Shown: one piece after another, positions 10,736-21,190 of the stretch
How the letters are laid out: each line of letters starts with the position of its first letter
How positions within the stretch are numbered: position 1 is the stretch's first letter
DNA from: Hibiscus mutabilis
Lineage: Eukaryota > Streptophyta > Magnoliopsida > Malvales > Malvaceae
Direction of reading: 5' to 3'
Assembly (NCBI GenBank): GCA_019671005.1
Contig: CM033745.1
Coordinates: forward strand, 21,256,921 to 21,320,920
Length of the DNA stretch: 64,000 bases
Translations under genes and position numbers: made by a program
The notes under the pieces: generated by a model
The model's input: the letters and a program-made list of their open reading frames with translations, nothing else
Told to the model about the DNA's origin: nothing
Databases searched by the model: none

Positions 10736-11000
10736 TCGAAGACAAAGGTTATATAAAGGAGAAGCCTACGTTTTCGAGCCCCAGTGAAAGGCTCCATATA
10801 GGAAGAGCCCTAACTCCAGAATTTCAAAAAAAAAACAAAGGTGAAGAAGTTCTATATAGGAAGAACTTACGAGCCTGAGGATTCGGCCGAGGAAAAGCGG
10901 AGAGTTCCAGAAGAACACGTGATTCCGAAGTCGTGAGCAGGGAAGTCAGATAAAAATGAGCGCTTTTGGTCTTTGCTTTGTTCTCGTTTCACAAGAACAA

Positions 11001-11015
11001 GCAAAGAGGGGCAAC
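11001..11015 (+). other. polypurine tract priming site of Ogre-1
   Basis: AAAGAGGGGCAAC directly precedes the LTR start TGTAATCACTC. The same motif, reversed, flanks the Ogre-3 LTR at 61915-61930. Confidence 0.75.
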
Positions 11016-11281
11016 TGTAATCACTCATTTTTATCCGGTTTGTAAATATTGTGTTAATATATTAGTATAATAATTAATAGATATTATTGCATATGATACA
11101 ATATTATGTTTGCTTACTATATATGTGTGGATAATATATATGTGTGCGTTATATACGAGTATATCAATATAATGTGTGTACGTCCGTATAAGAATATGTA
11201 TGTGCGTGTGTGTATATTTGCATTAGTAATATGCATGAATATATATATGCTGATATGTGTGTGTGTATATGCTATATATAC

Positions 11282-11343
<62 letters not shown>

Positions 11344-14329
11344 TGGTTAACATGTTAAATGGGTTAAAATAGATCCAATATAAAATATAAAAACCCATAA
11401 ATGTTATAAGTATCTAAGTCTATTTACATTTGCAAGGCCCGAAACAAATAATAAATACATATAAGACCCAAGTGGATTACATAGGCCTGTTTGGCCCAAT
11501 ATAATTAATCCAAAAAAACCCTAGAACTTAATCTGCTATCCCTTTCATCTATTGCAACCGTCATCATCCAAGCTGTTGGATTATAAATTATCCAACAGCC
11601 CGAATCAGAAGGAGCCAATACAACTGGTGCGCGTGTGATGTACCCGAGGGGACTCTACACTTCTCACGCGTGAGACCAACCGTCTTCTACGTTCCACGCA
11701 GCTTCATTACGGGTTGCCACGACACTTTCTCGAGGCCATCTAGACCGATTGTTTCTAAGGGATCATGGCCGTTGAATTAGATCTGATCCAATGGCCCAAA
11801 GTAGATCTGGCCGAGATAACTTCTTATCTTCTTTGCCACGTGGCCGCATCACCGTTCCGACTGCTGCCGCTGTACGATCTCATTGGCCCTCACCAAACCG
11901 GACATGCAAGAAACAAATAAACAAGTCAGATCAAGCATGGGTTCTGAGATTTCATATCCAATAAATTGGTTGTCAACAGTAAATACTAGATCTACTTTTA
12001 CTATCATTTGCATGTTGTAAAAAAGGAGGGGAGAAGATCCAGTCAGAGAGGGGGTCGATTTCGGAAAAACAAAAAAGAAATTTGGGGGGTCTTTTGAGTT
12101 CTAAATGTTTTTGTAAGAAAGGATTCGAAAGGAAAATTCCAGATCAATACAAAGAAAATTTTCAAAAAAATCTGTTTGTTTTTTTTAGTTCGAAATCTAA
12201 AGTTTCTTTGTTGTTTTATTTGAGTCAAAAAAAGGGGTTTCGAAAGGCTTACCAGTTGCTGTCGTCGTTCCCTCTTCGCCGTGACACCGAGCCACCATTG
12301 AACGACACGTAAAGGCCGGCCGAGCATGGAGGTCCCCATGGGGAGCGGCGCCGTCGAGTGGAAGAATGAGAGGATTGAGATAGACTTTTAGGTTATTGTT
12401 TCAGTTTGAAATTGAAAAAATGAAACCCCATCTATTTTAAACCAAGACAAGTGAAACGACGTAGTTTTGCAGCGACCCGGTCCGCGGTGACCCAGATACC
12501 TAGGGAGGATCTGTGTTTTTGGCAAATGGTCTAATTGCATGAGAGGTCCTCTTACTCTCTTTCCCGTTTTTATTTTTGGTCATGGGATAATTTCATTTCC
12601 AATCCATGTTCTTTGTTACCGCATGCTTTTGCACCCTTTTTATTTCAAATCAGCATCTCTATTTTACTTTCATTCAATTCAATCCCGAAAATAAATTGGA
12701 TCAGATCTTAAATGGCATAAATACCTTCAAAGTCCTTTTGCGTTTCTGTTTCTTGCACTTTGAGCTTGCCCCTGGGGCAAATTACATAGTCGGTCCCTTC
12801 AGGTTTTGTGTAGCTTGAAATTCCGTCCTTAAATCGTTTTTTAATTTCTGCCATTCTGTTTCATTTCATTGCATTTCAATCCATTTTCATGTTTTAAATA
12901 TTTTATATCCTTGTTTTTATTTTCTTATCATGTTTGTATTGCTTTTCTTTTGTGTGTGTATTTACGTTTAAATATTATGTTTTCATTATGTGTATTAATA
13001 TTGGTTATATCATGTTTTATTTGTTCATGTTATGTGCATATTTGTTTTATATGTTATGTTTAGTTTAATTGGTAGTATGTTTACATGAGTTTTACGATTA
13101 TTTTACACTGTAGATCATATGTTAGTCTAAGGTAATATGCTTGGCATGCGTTATGGTATGTTTTTAGAGCTTTATTAATATGTAATGTTATTTTGTTTTT
13201 ATTAAATCCAATAGTTCATGCTTGCATCCCTTTTTATTTTATTATTTTATTTAAATAGCTTAAGTTTTTAGAGTAATTTATGTGTTTATTGTGTTTTTTT
13301 AGCCCATGTACGTTTCTTGCCATTACTGTGTTAATATTAGGGAAATCCTTGATATAAAAATTGTGTCATATGATAAAGTTTTAGTATAATTTTATGCGGA
13401 GTTGTTGCTTTGCTAATTTAGTATCTTTCTTGCTTTATGTATGTCATGCACATGTTGCATTGGTTTTTTTATGTCAAAGTATGGTATAGTTAATTAGTTT
13501 GACCTAAAAGCATGTTGTTCTTCTCTTTACCATGTCCATGCGTTTATGTTCTTTTTGTATTTAGTTTTGATCCTTGTATGTGTCATTTATATCTATGCTT
13601 ATGCATTTCATTATTTTTGTTTAATATGATGATATTCCTTTTTATGTTTTAGTATCATGTCGTGTATGCGTTTAAGTATGTTAGGATTAATTAATTTAGT
13701 TTTTAAAGAATGTTTTGTCTTGTTCATGTCTCTAGTTTGTCTTTTTATTATTATGATGTGTCGTTTTTTGTTCATTTGTTTTATTATCTTCTTATTAATT
13801 TTGTAGTATTCCCCTTTTTATGTTTTTTACATACTATCTCCATGTGAATGTTTTATATATTTATTTATTTAATTAGCTCTAGGTTGCATAATGGAATATA
13901 AGTTGTCAATGCGGTGTCCTTTTATCCGAGCGTAAACGGGACCAGTATCAGGTGTAGTGATGGTGGTTGGGCGTTTACTCTCGGATAACGGTGCCTTTAA
14001 AATTTACCCGCACTTATAACTAAATTTTAAATTAATCGTCACTTTAATCCGAAAAGTCTAATTTTAATAAAGCGGTAATTATTGAAGTACCAATTTTGGG
14101 CGGTGTGGGGTGCTAATCCTTCCTCATCCGTAACCGACTCCCGAACCCCAACAGTTTTCAAATTTCTGATTTTATGGTGTCCGGCCTACCTAAGTGGTCG
14201 GTGGCTACTCCTCCCTTTTTAAATAAAATACAGTTCTTTTAAAACTCCACGGAATAAATATTTTAATACCCGAAAGATAACAAACACTTCAAAAACTCGG
14301 TATTTTTTAGCGAAAGGGACATCGCTACA
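11016..14329 (+). repeat. 3' LTR of Ogre-1
   Basis: 3314 bp, TG...CA ends: starts TGTAATCACTCATTTTTA and ends GACATCGCTACA. Both ends and the terminal ~450 bp match the LTRs at 33585-36596 and 43374-44818. It contains an (ATT)n microsatellite near the 5' end and T-rich sequence through 12500-13900. The reading frames inside it look accidental. Confidence 0.9.
11283..11343 (+). repeat. (ATT)n microsatellite
   Basis: About 20 uninterrupted ATT units. Shorter ATT/ATA runs sit at the matching LTR position in Ogre-2 (about 33965-33993) and, reversed, in Ogre-3 (about 61873-61892). An apparent poly-tyrosine ORF is its translation. Confidence 0.95.
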
Positions 14330-14416
14330 TGTCTGAACCAGCTTTGTTAACTGACCTTCTGGGGATTCTATCCTCGTCGTGGCAAATCGTCAGCGAATAG
14401 CCTCGACCAAATGGTT

Positions 14417-14990
14417 CTAACCGGCTAATTGTCTTTGGAGTTGCATCCAACGGTACCATTTCTTGGCCGTTCCTTCTATCCGAAAAGATGCCATCATAAC
14501 ACGGTGGTGATTTTCGGTATTGTAAAACTCAAAGAAATCGGTGGCAGACGTGAGCCATTCCTTGGGGTCCTTCCCGGTGACAATCGGTAACTCAACTTGG
14601 ACTGGTCGTGGAGCAAACGGAAAAGTGTCAACCGGTTCGTCTCTAACCTTGGCCTTGTCTCGGTTCACAATCGCAGCAGTGTCGCCAGCCTGGGAGGATT
14701 GAGCATCAATGCCCATGAAAAGGGATATGGCTAACAATTGCTGAGCCATATTGTGCAAAGTTTTCTGGGTATTATCATTCCAGCGTCCTTGGTTCTCTAC
14801 AAACTGTTATAAAGCAGTCAAAGATTGGTCGTGGTGAGTAGTAATCTCTTGCAAGGATTTGATAGCATCAAAATTGTTGACCAAATTTGGAATCAATGAA
14901 AGCACCAAACTGTTGCGCTCAGCAACTCAAGCAAACAATCCAGGAATTTTCAGAAAAAATAGATAGAAATAGGAAAGAAACAGAATTTCA
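14417..14990 (-). pseudogene. Ty3/gypsy gag fragment
   Basis: The minus strand encodes a gag N-terminus and capsid start. The diagnostic part is DPKEWLTSATDFFEFYNT followed by RVMMASFRIEGTAKKWYRWMQ, the usual plant chromovirus-type gag pattern (W-x5-FF ... A-x-W). The leader near 14870-14930 contains GGTGCTTTCATTGATT, a sequence typical just before gag in plant gypsy elements. A stop after the core and the Ogre-1 LTR end at 14329 truncate it. No pol is present, so this is a fragment older than its neighbours. Confidence 0.65.
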
Positions 14991-15000
14991 GATTAAAGAA

Positions 15001-15774
15001 AGAAGCTTTTTTAGAGGTTTTTTCATCCTAAACTATTTACAAAGCATTCGTTTTATCTACTATTTCCTCAATAACAGACAAAATCAGTTAGTGCTTTTGG
15101 GGTCCTCTTTGTACGCAACTCTCGAACGTTCTCAACTGACTTATCCAGCACATCCTCTTCTGCCAGATCAGCATTTCCTTCTGTTGGTTGGTCATTTGCT
15201 AGCTCTTCTGTGTTATCAACATTGCTAGCCGTAACATAAGTCCATCTAATCTTGCCAGGATAATTATAAACCAATAATTTCATTTAATATATATTAAGTT
15301 AATAATCGTGGACCAAACCGTGTGAAATGCAATAGTTTGATACAATTACGACCACTTCACTAAAAACAAACTAAACAATCAAACATGGATATACTCTGTA
15401 TCACCAAAAACAAATCAAAAAAGCTTTTCTGGTCAAGATTGTGCAATAGTTATAAAAGCTTTGATAATTCAGTGGCCGATAATTTCGATTCGAACTTAAA
15501 ATTTAATGTCAATCAATATTAAAGTAATGTTCTTTTATCATCATATCGCATACCTTTTTTTATAAGAATCATATCGCATACTTAATCATTCTTTTATTTA
15601 CCGATCAGACTTTGCAATTTAAAAGATATATAATAGTTAACAATATCTAAAGTAAGTAATTAAAGTTTTTAATTGACACCCTCCTCATTTTTCTACGTTA
15701 TGAATACAAAACACATTAGGAGCAAATTATTCCTTTCCTTCCCCTTAGATAGAAACTGTTCAAGAAAAAATTAT
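15001..15774. other. no recognised gene
   Basis: A 71-residue minus-strand frame at 15068-15283 ends in KRTPKALTDFVCY and is not recognised; it may belong to the gypsy fragment next to it. The rest is AT-rich and shows nothing I can name. Confidence 0.3.
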
Positions 15775-15782
15775 ACAATAAT

Positions 15783-16626
15783 TAGGAGTGCTTATTGAGT
15801 TGAGAAGCTCGCAAATAACTCGAGCTCGACTCGGTCAAAACTCGATTAACACTTGACTTGAGTTGACTTGACTAGAAACCGAGCTCAACCCGAGATCTTA
15901 CCGAATCAAATCGAGCAAGGTCCAACTCAACTCGATAAGTTCGTGAGCATCTTGTTATTTTTATAAATAATTATATGATTTTTTTGTGGTTGCCTTAAAA
16001 AATTATATTTCAATAAGTTTAAATACTAGTCGAAAACTCTAGAAAAATCCAATGAATTGCTAGGTAATTTACCCATAAAATTTTAGTTTTAAATTTTCAA
16101 AAAGCTTTGTATTCTACAGAATTAAAAATATTAATTTGTATTAAAAAGAAATTAAATTATAATAATAATGAGACTTTCCTTTTTCTTTTATTATTACATT
16201 AGGTATAAATGTAAAAAAGGAAAAAAGTCTTCAGTTTTCACTTTTCATATAAAATAGTACGATTGAAAGTTAAAACCCTGAAATTTTTAAGGCATTTTCT
16301 CTTTTGTTGTTCATCGAAGATTGTTGAGAAACTAAAAAGAGTCACACTTGGTCTTGACATCTTCGTTTATTTATCTCCTCAGACCTTACGTTTTTTTCTT
16401 CTGAATTTTTATGTTTATATTAAGCTCTAATAATACCACTAGATTTTACCTATATGTAAAAAGAACAAGGTAAAAACTTTTGCGAGCTTAACGAGCAACG
16501 AGTTGAGTCGAGCAAAATTTTATCGAGCTTAACGAGCAACAAGTCGAGTCCAGTAATGAGATTTCTTAACGAGCACGAGTCGAGCACTACTCAACTCGCG
16601 ATCGACTCGCTCGATAAGCACCCTTA
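15783..16626. mobile_element. hAT-like non-autonomous element
   Basis: Terminal inverted repeats TAGGAGTGCTTATTGAG and, reversed from the right end, TAAGGGTGCTTATCGAG. An 8-bp target duplication ACAATAAT lies at 15775-15782 and 16627-16634. The sub-terminal regions are full of CTCGAG/GAGTCGAG motifs. There is no transposase. TIR form and 8-bp duplication point to the hAT superfamily. Length is 844 bp. Confidence 0.8.
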
Positions 16627-16670
16627 ACAATAATTACATTTGCGTACAAAATTTAAGATTTGATTTTTTT

Positions 16671-17018
16671 GGCTTAATGTCAAAATAAATGCCCAAATTA
16701 TCATGTTTTTCTATTAGGTGCTTAAATAATTTTTTACTCTTTTTAGATGTCCAAACTATCGTATTTTTTTTTTTTTAAGTGCCTAAACTTTTTTCATCCT
16801 TTTAGGTGCTCAAACTATCATTTTTGTCAAAGTAGGTACCCTAGTTTGACCTTAAAAGGGACAAAAATAATAGTTTGAGCACCTAAAAAGGATAAAAAAG
16901 TTTAGATACCTAAAAAGAAAAAAACTAAATAGTTTGAGTACATAAAAAAATAAAAAATAGTTTAGGCACTTAAAAGAAAAAAATGTAATAGTCAGGGCAC
17001 TTAATTTGGTATTAAGCT
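16671..17018. mobile_element. foldback MITE-like element
   Basis: The left arm starts GCTTAATGTCAAAATAAA and the right arm, reversed, starts GCTTAATACCAAATTAAG. The two halves pair over most of their length through AGGTGCTTAAA / AAGTGCCTAAA repeats. T-rich flanks hide any target duplication. No coding capacity. Confidence 0.65.
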
Positions 17019-17804
17019 TTTTTTAGTATTTCAATCTTGCCCCACAGCTACAACTTCTTTTGCTTTTCTAGTTCAACTTTTGGTTACAAAATGTATTTTT
17101 TGGCCGAAAACAAACGCACGTGATCAGGATCTATCTAATTTCCAGATCCAACAAAGTTTGCAGGTTAATTTTCCACAAAATATATATTGATTATTATGTG
17201 TAGCAGGCAGCAGACAATAAAATGATTATTTATTATTTTAATATTTTAACCCTAGAGCTTGAAATGGAAATATAAAATGATTATTATCTGTAGCTCTATA
17301 ATATTTGAATATTATATTTTATCAAAAATATATATTTTCGAATATTGTATCCAAGCTGAAGCTGGGAAAGGGAAACGCGTATGAACCGGCACCTGTGCTG
17401 ATATAAACATCATAAAACAAACAAAAGAATCTGACAGAAAATAGAAACAACAAAACGAGGAGTGAGATTCGTTGGGACATTATTATATTACTAACATTTA
17501 ATTTCACATGTTTTGTTTGTATTTACTAATAATTTTGTATTTATGTATGACAGATCAATTCTATTATTTTATGCGCCATATAATTTTTCGGTGTGATTTA
17601 TATTTATTTTATTTTATGCTGTATTTTACATTTTCTCTTAAATTATGTATGAAATGCTTAATTATTTTGTCTGGTTTAAAAAATAAAATTATAATTGAAT
17701 CTACATTGAAAGTCATCATCTATTAATATAATAAAAGTATATTTTCTTAAATTCTATTTATTATTATAAATTCTTTTTATATTGGAGATATTTATTTAAC
17801 GATT
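17019..17804. other. AT-rich intergenic, no gene
   Basis: No open frame with recognisable content. The complex stretch near 17340-17480 is less AT-rich than its surroundings, but I see no promoter or gene in it. Confidence 0.4.
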
Positions 17805-17901
17805 CATATTTACATAGGATATATTTATTTAAGGGTTATAACCTCTTGGATTTTGAATTAACAATCCATATTTACATAGGATATATTTATTTAAGGGTTA
17901 T
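17805..17901 (+). repeat. short tandem duplication (62-bp period)
   Basis: The 35-bp segment CATATTTACATAGGATATAT... occurs at 17805-17839 and again at 17867-17901 without a mismatch that I can see. Confidence 0.85.
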
Positions 17902-18047
17902 TATTTGTAATGAAAAAGTCATTATCTTAAAGTTATTTGTAAAAGTGTTTCTTTCACTCACGATAACTTATTTTTATATATGAAAAAATTTAAAAAATAA
18001 CTTATATAATTTAATAACGAATAAAGAAATACAACTTTCTAGTAACA

Positions 18048-18084
18048 TATCACATGACACTCTAGTAGTGTGTCGTGTGACATA
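18048..18084. repeat. isolated hairpin
   Basis: TATCACATGACAC pairs with GTGTCGTGTGACATA around a 9-base loop containing CTAGTAG. It may be a remnant end of a larger inverted-repeat element. No function can be assigned. Confidence 0.5.
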
Positions 18085-18222
18085 TAATATATATTAATTA
18101 GGAATACTTAAAAAATATATAAAAATTATTTAGAAATTCAAAAATTAGAGAACAAATTCAAGAAATAAAATAAATAAAATATCACAAATTTAAAAATATA
18201 TATTCTAAATTATTTTTTAGAC

Positions 18223-18395
18223 TTTTTTAATAGTCTAAAGGTGATTACAAAATAGTATCTGACTATTTGTTCATAGATATTCTTAATTCTTTAACAATGC
18301 GCATACAACCATATAGACAAAGCGATTTGAATCTGTGTCTCATAGGATGAACATCATTATTCTTTCTACTAAAACATTTGTTGGGTTCTATTTTT
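18223..18395 (-). repeat. dispersed repeat, copy 1
   Basis: The reverse complement matches 47572-47721 and 54312-54440. The shared core is GAGACACAGATTCAAATCGC, then a GCGCATTG-like segment, then AGACTATTAAAAAA. The A-rich end and the GATTCAAATC core recall a SINE, but no A box is clear. Unclassified. Confidence 0.7.
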
Positions 18396-19743
18396 TTACA
18401 TCTTTTGAATTTTATGTAATTTTGTATGAAAAATATTAAATTTTCTAAAAACTCATTTTTCTTGCAAGAAATTATGTTTTTTTAAAAGACCATGAATTTT
18501 CTAATTTTTTTAGATTTTCATAATTTTAAATTTATTATATCTTTTGTGCCATAAAAATTATAGTTTTTTTTGTTTAAAAACCTCAAACTATTTCTCTAAA
18601 AATCACAAATTCTTTTTTAAAAAATTCTGTTTTTTATACATTTTGGATTTCCTTTATTTGTGTTTTTTATGTACATTAAGAAACAAATTGTTAAATTTTT
18701 TGAAATTTTTTTAAAAATTCCCGGAAAAAATTATTTTATTTCTTAAAAATAAAATTTATCATTTTTTGGCTTTATTATTTTTTTGAATTTAAAATATTTT
18801 GTTTGGTAACAGAAAGAATGAAGACGAACAACATGTTTTACATTCGAAGAATTCATCGATTACATTAGACGAAAAAGATTCAAATTCCAACATATAACAA
18901 AAATACAATTTTAAGGATTAAAATACAATTTAACACTAAAATTAATAATACCTATATGTCGAATTGTGGAATTATTAAATTGATTGTGGAGAAAACTTGC
19001 CAATAAAAGCAGTTCTATATTTCCTTTATAGCTTTATATTCACCGTACTGATAGTAAAAACTAAAAGTTTTTATAAACCCCTTAATTTTAGAATTTAAAA
19101 TATTAGTTTAAGGTATAAGGTTTAAAGGTTCAAGTATAAGAGTTTATAATTTAAAGATAATGATTAAAATTTAAAGGTAATTTTCACCGTTGTTGGTGTA
19201 TAAGATAATAATCTTCATTTATTAGTAGTTTTTGGTACAGTTTGAATCATACGGTCAACCCTTTTTTGTCTTTTTCTACTCCGTATATGGCCAACCCTTT
19301 ACACTTATCCATTTTTAATTGTGATAGCGTTTTTGTTTTTATCAGCTGACCATTTTAGATTAAATTATATGGATAAAATTTGTTACACCCTCCATTTACA
19401 AAGAATTGTTCTGCCAAGGAACAAACCCGCAACAAGCTTTTCTAATGGCATAGCCCATAGGAAATTAGGAATATATCTTTGTTCAGTCTAATAATCAATA
19501 GTCTAGAGATTGATAGGTCTAATTCTCTCTTTAATTTGGAGGGCTAACAAATAAGTAAATTAGGTTCGTAACAACCTAACATTTGTCGATCATCCAGTTT
19601 AATCCATTTTTTTGAATATTTTTTTAATTTTTTTTGAAGTGTACGACACATTTAATTCTACAATGTCTGATACGGTACCATCTGAATAGTTTATTAAAAA
19701 TGATTGTCATAAGTAAATTGTTGTAACAACAAATACTCCACCT
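18396..19743. other. AT-rich intergenic, no gene
   Basis: Long T- and A-rich runs with no credible frame. Nothing found apart from weak LTR-like stretches near 19380-19600 that I cannot assign. Confidence 0.4.
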
Positions 19744-19930
19744 AACTACTTTTAAATTTGTCTGTCGGTTTATCCTTTGTTATGTTTTTTATTTTCTTAT
19801 GTTTGTTATGCTTTGGCTCCTATGGAGCTTGTTTCTTTGGGTCCTAATGATCCATTTTGTTAAATGTATGTTTATGTTGTTTGAATGGAAAATAGTCTTC
19901 TTGATTATAAAAAAACTACCTTTAAATTTG
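19744..19930 (+). mobile_element. strongly 5'-truncated LINE insertion with target duplication
   Basis: AACTACTTTTAAATTTG at 19744-19760 is repeated with one mismatch at 19914-19930. Between them lie about 153 bp ending in TTGATTATAAAAAAA. The body resembles a plant L1 3' untranslated tail. A short A-tail and a 17-bp duplication are what target-primed reverse transcription leaves. Confidence 0.75.
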
Positions 19931-20215
19931 ACAATATAACTTCTCAACATATCATCGAGCATTTGTATCACTCGTTCTGATTATCAATCAGTCTAATAAT
20001 AAAAAGTCGTACTAAATTACAATCCTTTTCTCATATCCTCGTGTAAAGTCTCTCCTCATGCCTTGTTCAACTTGTTTAACCCGTGGTAAAGGCTTAACAT
20101 CCATGGGTTATTTATCCTTGATTTCTCAAACTAGAGTTGGCTTCACTTGCAATTTGTTAGCAGAACATCGTTATCAAGCAAACATAATTTGGGAAACATC
20201 ATCCTCAAATATGTC

Positions 20216-20607
20216 GCAGCCTTCTATTTCTACGCGGCATTGTTTCGTCAGGTTTTCGTTCATAGCGGAAAATTTTTCACTGCTGCCTCTCGTAAGAGTC
20301 TGGGTCGTGTCTCAGTCCCAGTGTGGCTGATCATCTTCTCAGACCAGCTACTGATCATCGCCTTGGTAAGCTATTGCTTCATCAACTAGTTAATCAGGCA
20401 CGAGCCCCTCCTTGGGCAGATTCCTTCTTTTGCTCCTCAGCTTACGGGGTATTAGCAGTCGTTTCCAGCTGTTGTTCCCCTCCCAAGGGCAAGTTCTTAC
20501 GCGTTACTCACCCGTCCGCCACTAGAAGCACCACTCCTCGTCCAACTTGCATGTGTTAAACATGCCGCCAGCTTTCATCCTGAGCCAGGATCGAACTCTC
20601 CATGAGA
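20216..20607 (-). pseudogene. rrn16: plastid 16S rRNA 5' fragment in nuclear DNA
   Basis: The minus strand starts TCTCATGGAGAGTTCGATCC, the 5' end of plastid 16S rRNA, and continues through GGCGGACGGGTGAGTAACGC, GTCTGAGAAGATGATCAG and CACACTGGGACTGAGACACG to about 390 nt, then stops matching. Many substitutions relative to the conserved gene and loss of the remaining ~1.1 kb show a nuclear plastid insertion, not a working rRNA gene. Several reading frames here are spurious. Confidence 0.92.
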
Positions 20608-20690
20608 TTCATAGTTGCATTACTTATAGCTTCCTTGTTCGGAGACAAAGCCGGTTCGGAATTGTCTTTCATTCCAAGGCATAACTTGTA
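20608..20690 (-). other. plastid rrn16 5' leader
   Basis: The minus strand reads ACAAGTTATGCCTTGG... to TAATGCAACTATGAA, the processed leader upstream of plastid rrn16. It stops before the Prrn promoter, at the joint with the rbcL-side fragment. Confidence 0.8.
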
Positions 20691-21013
20691 TTATTTTTTA
20701 TATTATTTTTTATTATTTATATATCTCTATTACATTTATTTTTATTTATTTTATTTGCATTTCGATTCAAAAAAAGTAAAGAATTATAAACTTGAAAAAC
20801 TCGGATCGAGTTGCGCCATACATATGAAAGAATGTAGAATAATGATGTATTTGGCGAATCAAATACCATGGTCTAATAAGGAACCTTTCATATTAGTTTA
20901 GTTGATAATTTTTTGAAAGATTTCTTCGAGAAAGTTTCATTAACTCCTCATTTATGTCGAGTAGACCTTGTTGTTGCGAGAATTCTTAATTCATGAGTTG
21001 CAGGGAAAGACTT
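20691..21013 (+). other. plastid atpB-rbcL spacer fragment
   Basis: It contains the rbcL-proximal spacer and leader, including GGCGAATCAAATACCATGG, TTATGTCGAGTAGACC and GAGAATTCTTAATTCATGAG, as in land-plant plastids. In plastid genomes this lies in the large single-copy region, far from rrn16, yet the two abut here. Confidence 0.88.
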
Positions 21014-21190
21014 ATGTCACCACAAACAGAGACTAAAATAGGTATTGGATTCCAAGCCGGTGTTAAAAAGTATAAATTGACTTATTATACTCCTCAATAT
21101 GAAGTCAAAAATATTGATATTTTGACAGCCTTCCGAGTAACTCATCAACCTGGAGTTCCACCTGAAGAAGCAAGGGCCGCGATATGTTGT
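21014..21190 (+). pseudogene. rbcL: rbcL 5' fragment (nuclear plastid DNA)
   Basis: It starts at ATG 21014 with MSPQTETK, then YKLTYYTP, FRVT and QPGVPPEEA, the first ~56 residues of the Rubisco large subunit. Several replacements occur at conserved positions. Homology ends near 21185 where unrelated sequence begins, so over 400 residues including the active site are absent. Non-functional. Confidence 0.92.

Larger units (their letters stand above)
1..14329 (+). mobile_element. Ogre/Tat-like Ty3/gypsy element 1 (3' part, interrupted)
   Basis: Read along the plus strand, this holds the end of an ORF1, a gag pseudogene, a long non-coding 3' region with tandem repeats, a polypurine tract and one long LTR, in the order expected for Ogre/Tat elements. 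The 5' LTR lies beyond the left edge. A 6-kb Athila-like element with a target duplication splits the body at 1730/7744. No reverse transcriptase, RNase H or integrase is seen between gag and the 3' region, so pol was deleted or this is a pol-less subfamily. The lineage call rests on the ORF1/gag layout and on LTR similarity to the element at 33585-44818, which has an Ogre-type primer site. Confidence 0.8.

Noticed and set aside
10405..10797. Phe/Ser-rich or Lys/Arg-rich ORFs (up to 130 aa), resembling membrane or basic proteins
   Set aside because: They are translations of the purine tract and its complement.
11106..11372. 88-aa ORF with a poly-Tyr run
   Set aside because: Product of the ATT microsatellite inside an LTR.
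12043..12339. 98-aa minus-strand ORF within the Ogre-1 LTR
   Set aside because: Within the LTR of a dead element, no family match, and a plus-strand frame of similar length overlaps it.
14330..14416. Possible primer-binding site after the 11016-14329 LTR, which would make it a 5' LTR
   Set aside because: CTTCTGGGGATTC only loosely resembles the Ogre primer site, is ~45 bp away, and the upstream polypurine tract shows a 3' LTR.
20058..20559. Three overlapping plus-strand frames of 78-90 aa
   Set aside because: They run antisense through the plastid 16S fragment and the sequence beside it; no independent coding evidence.
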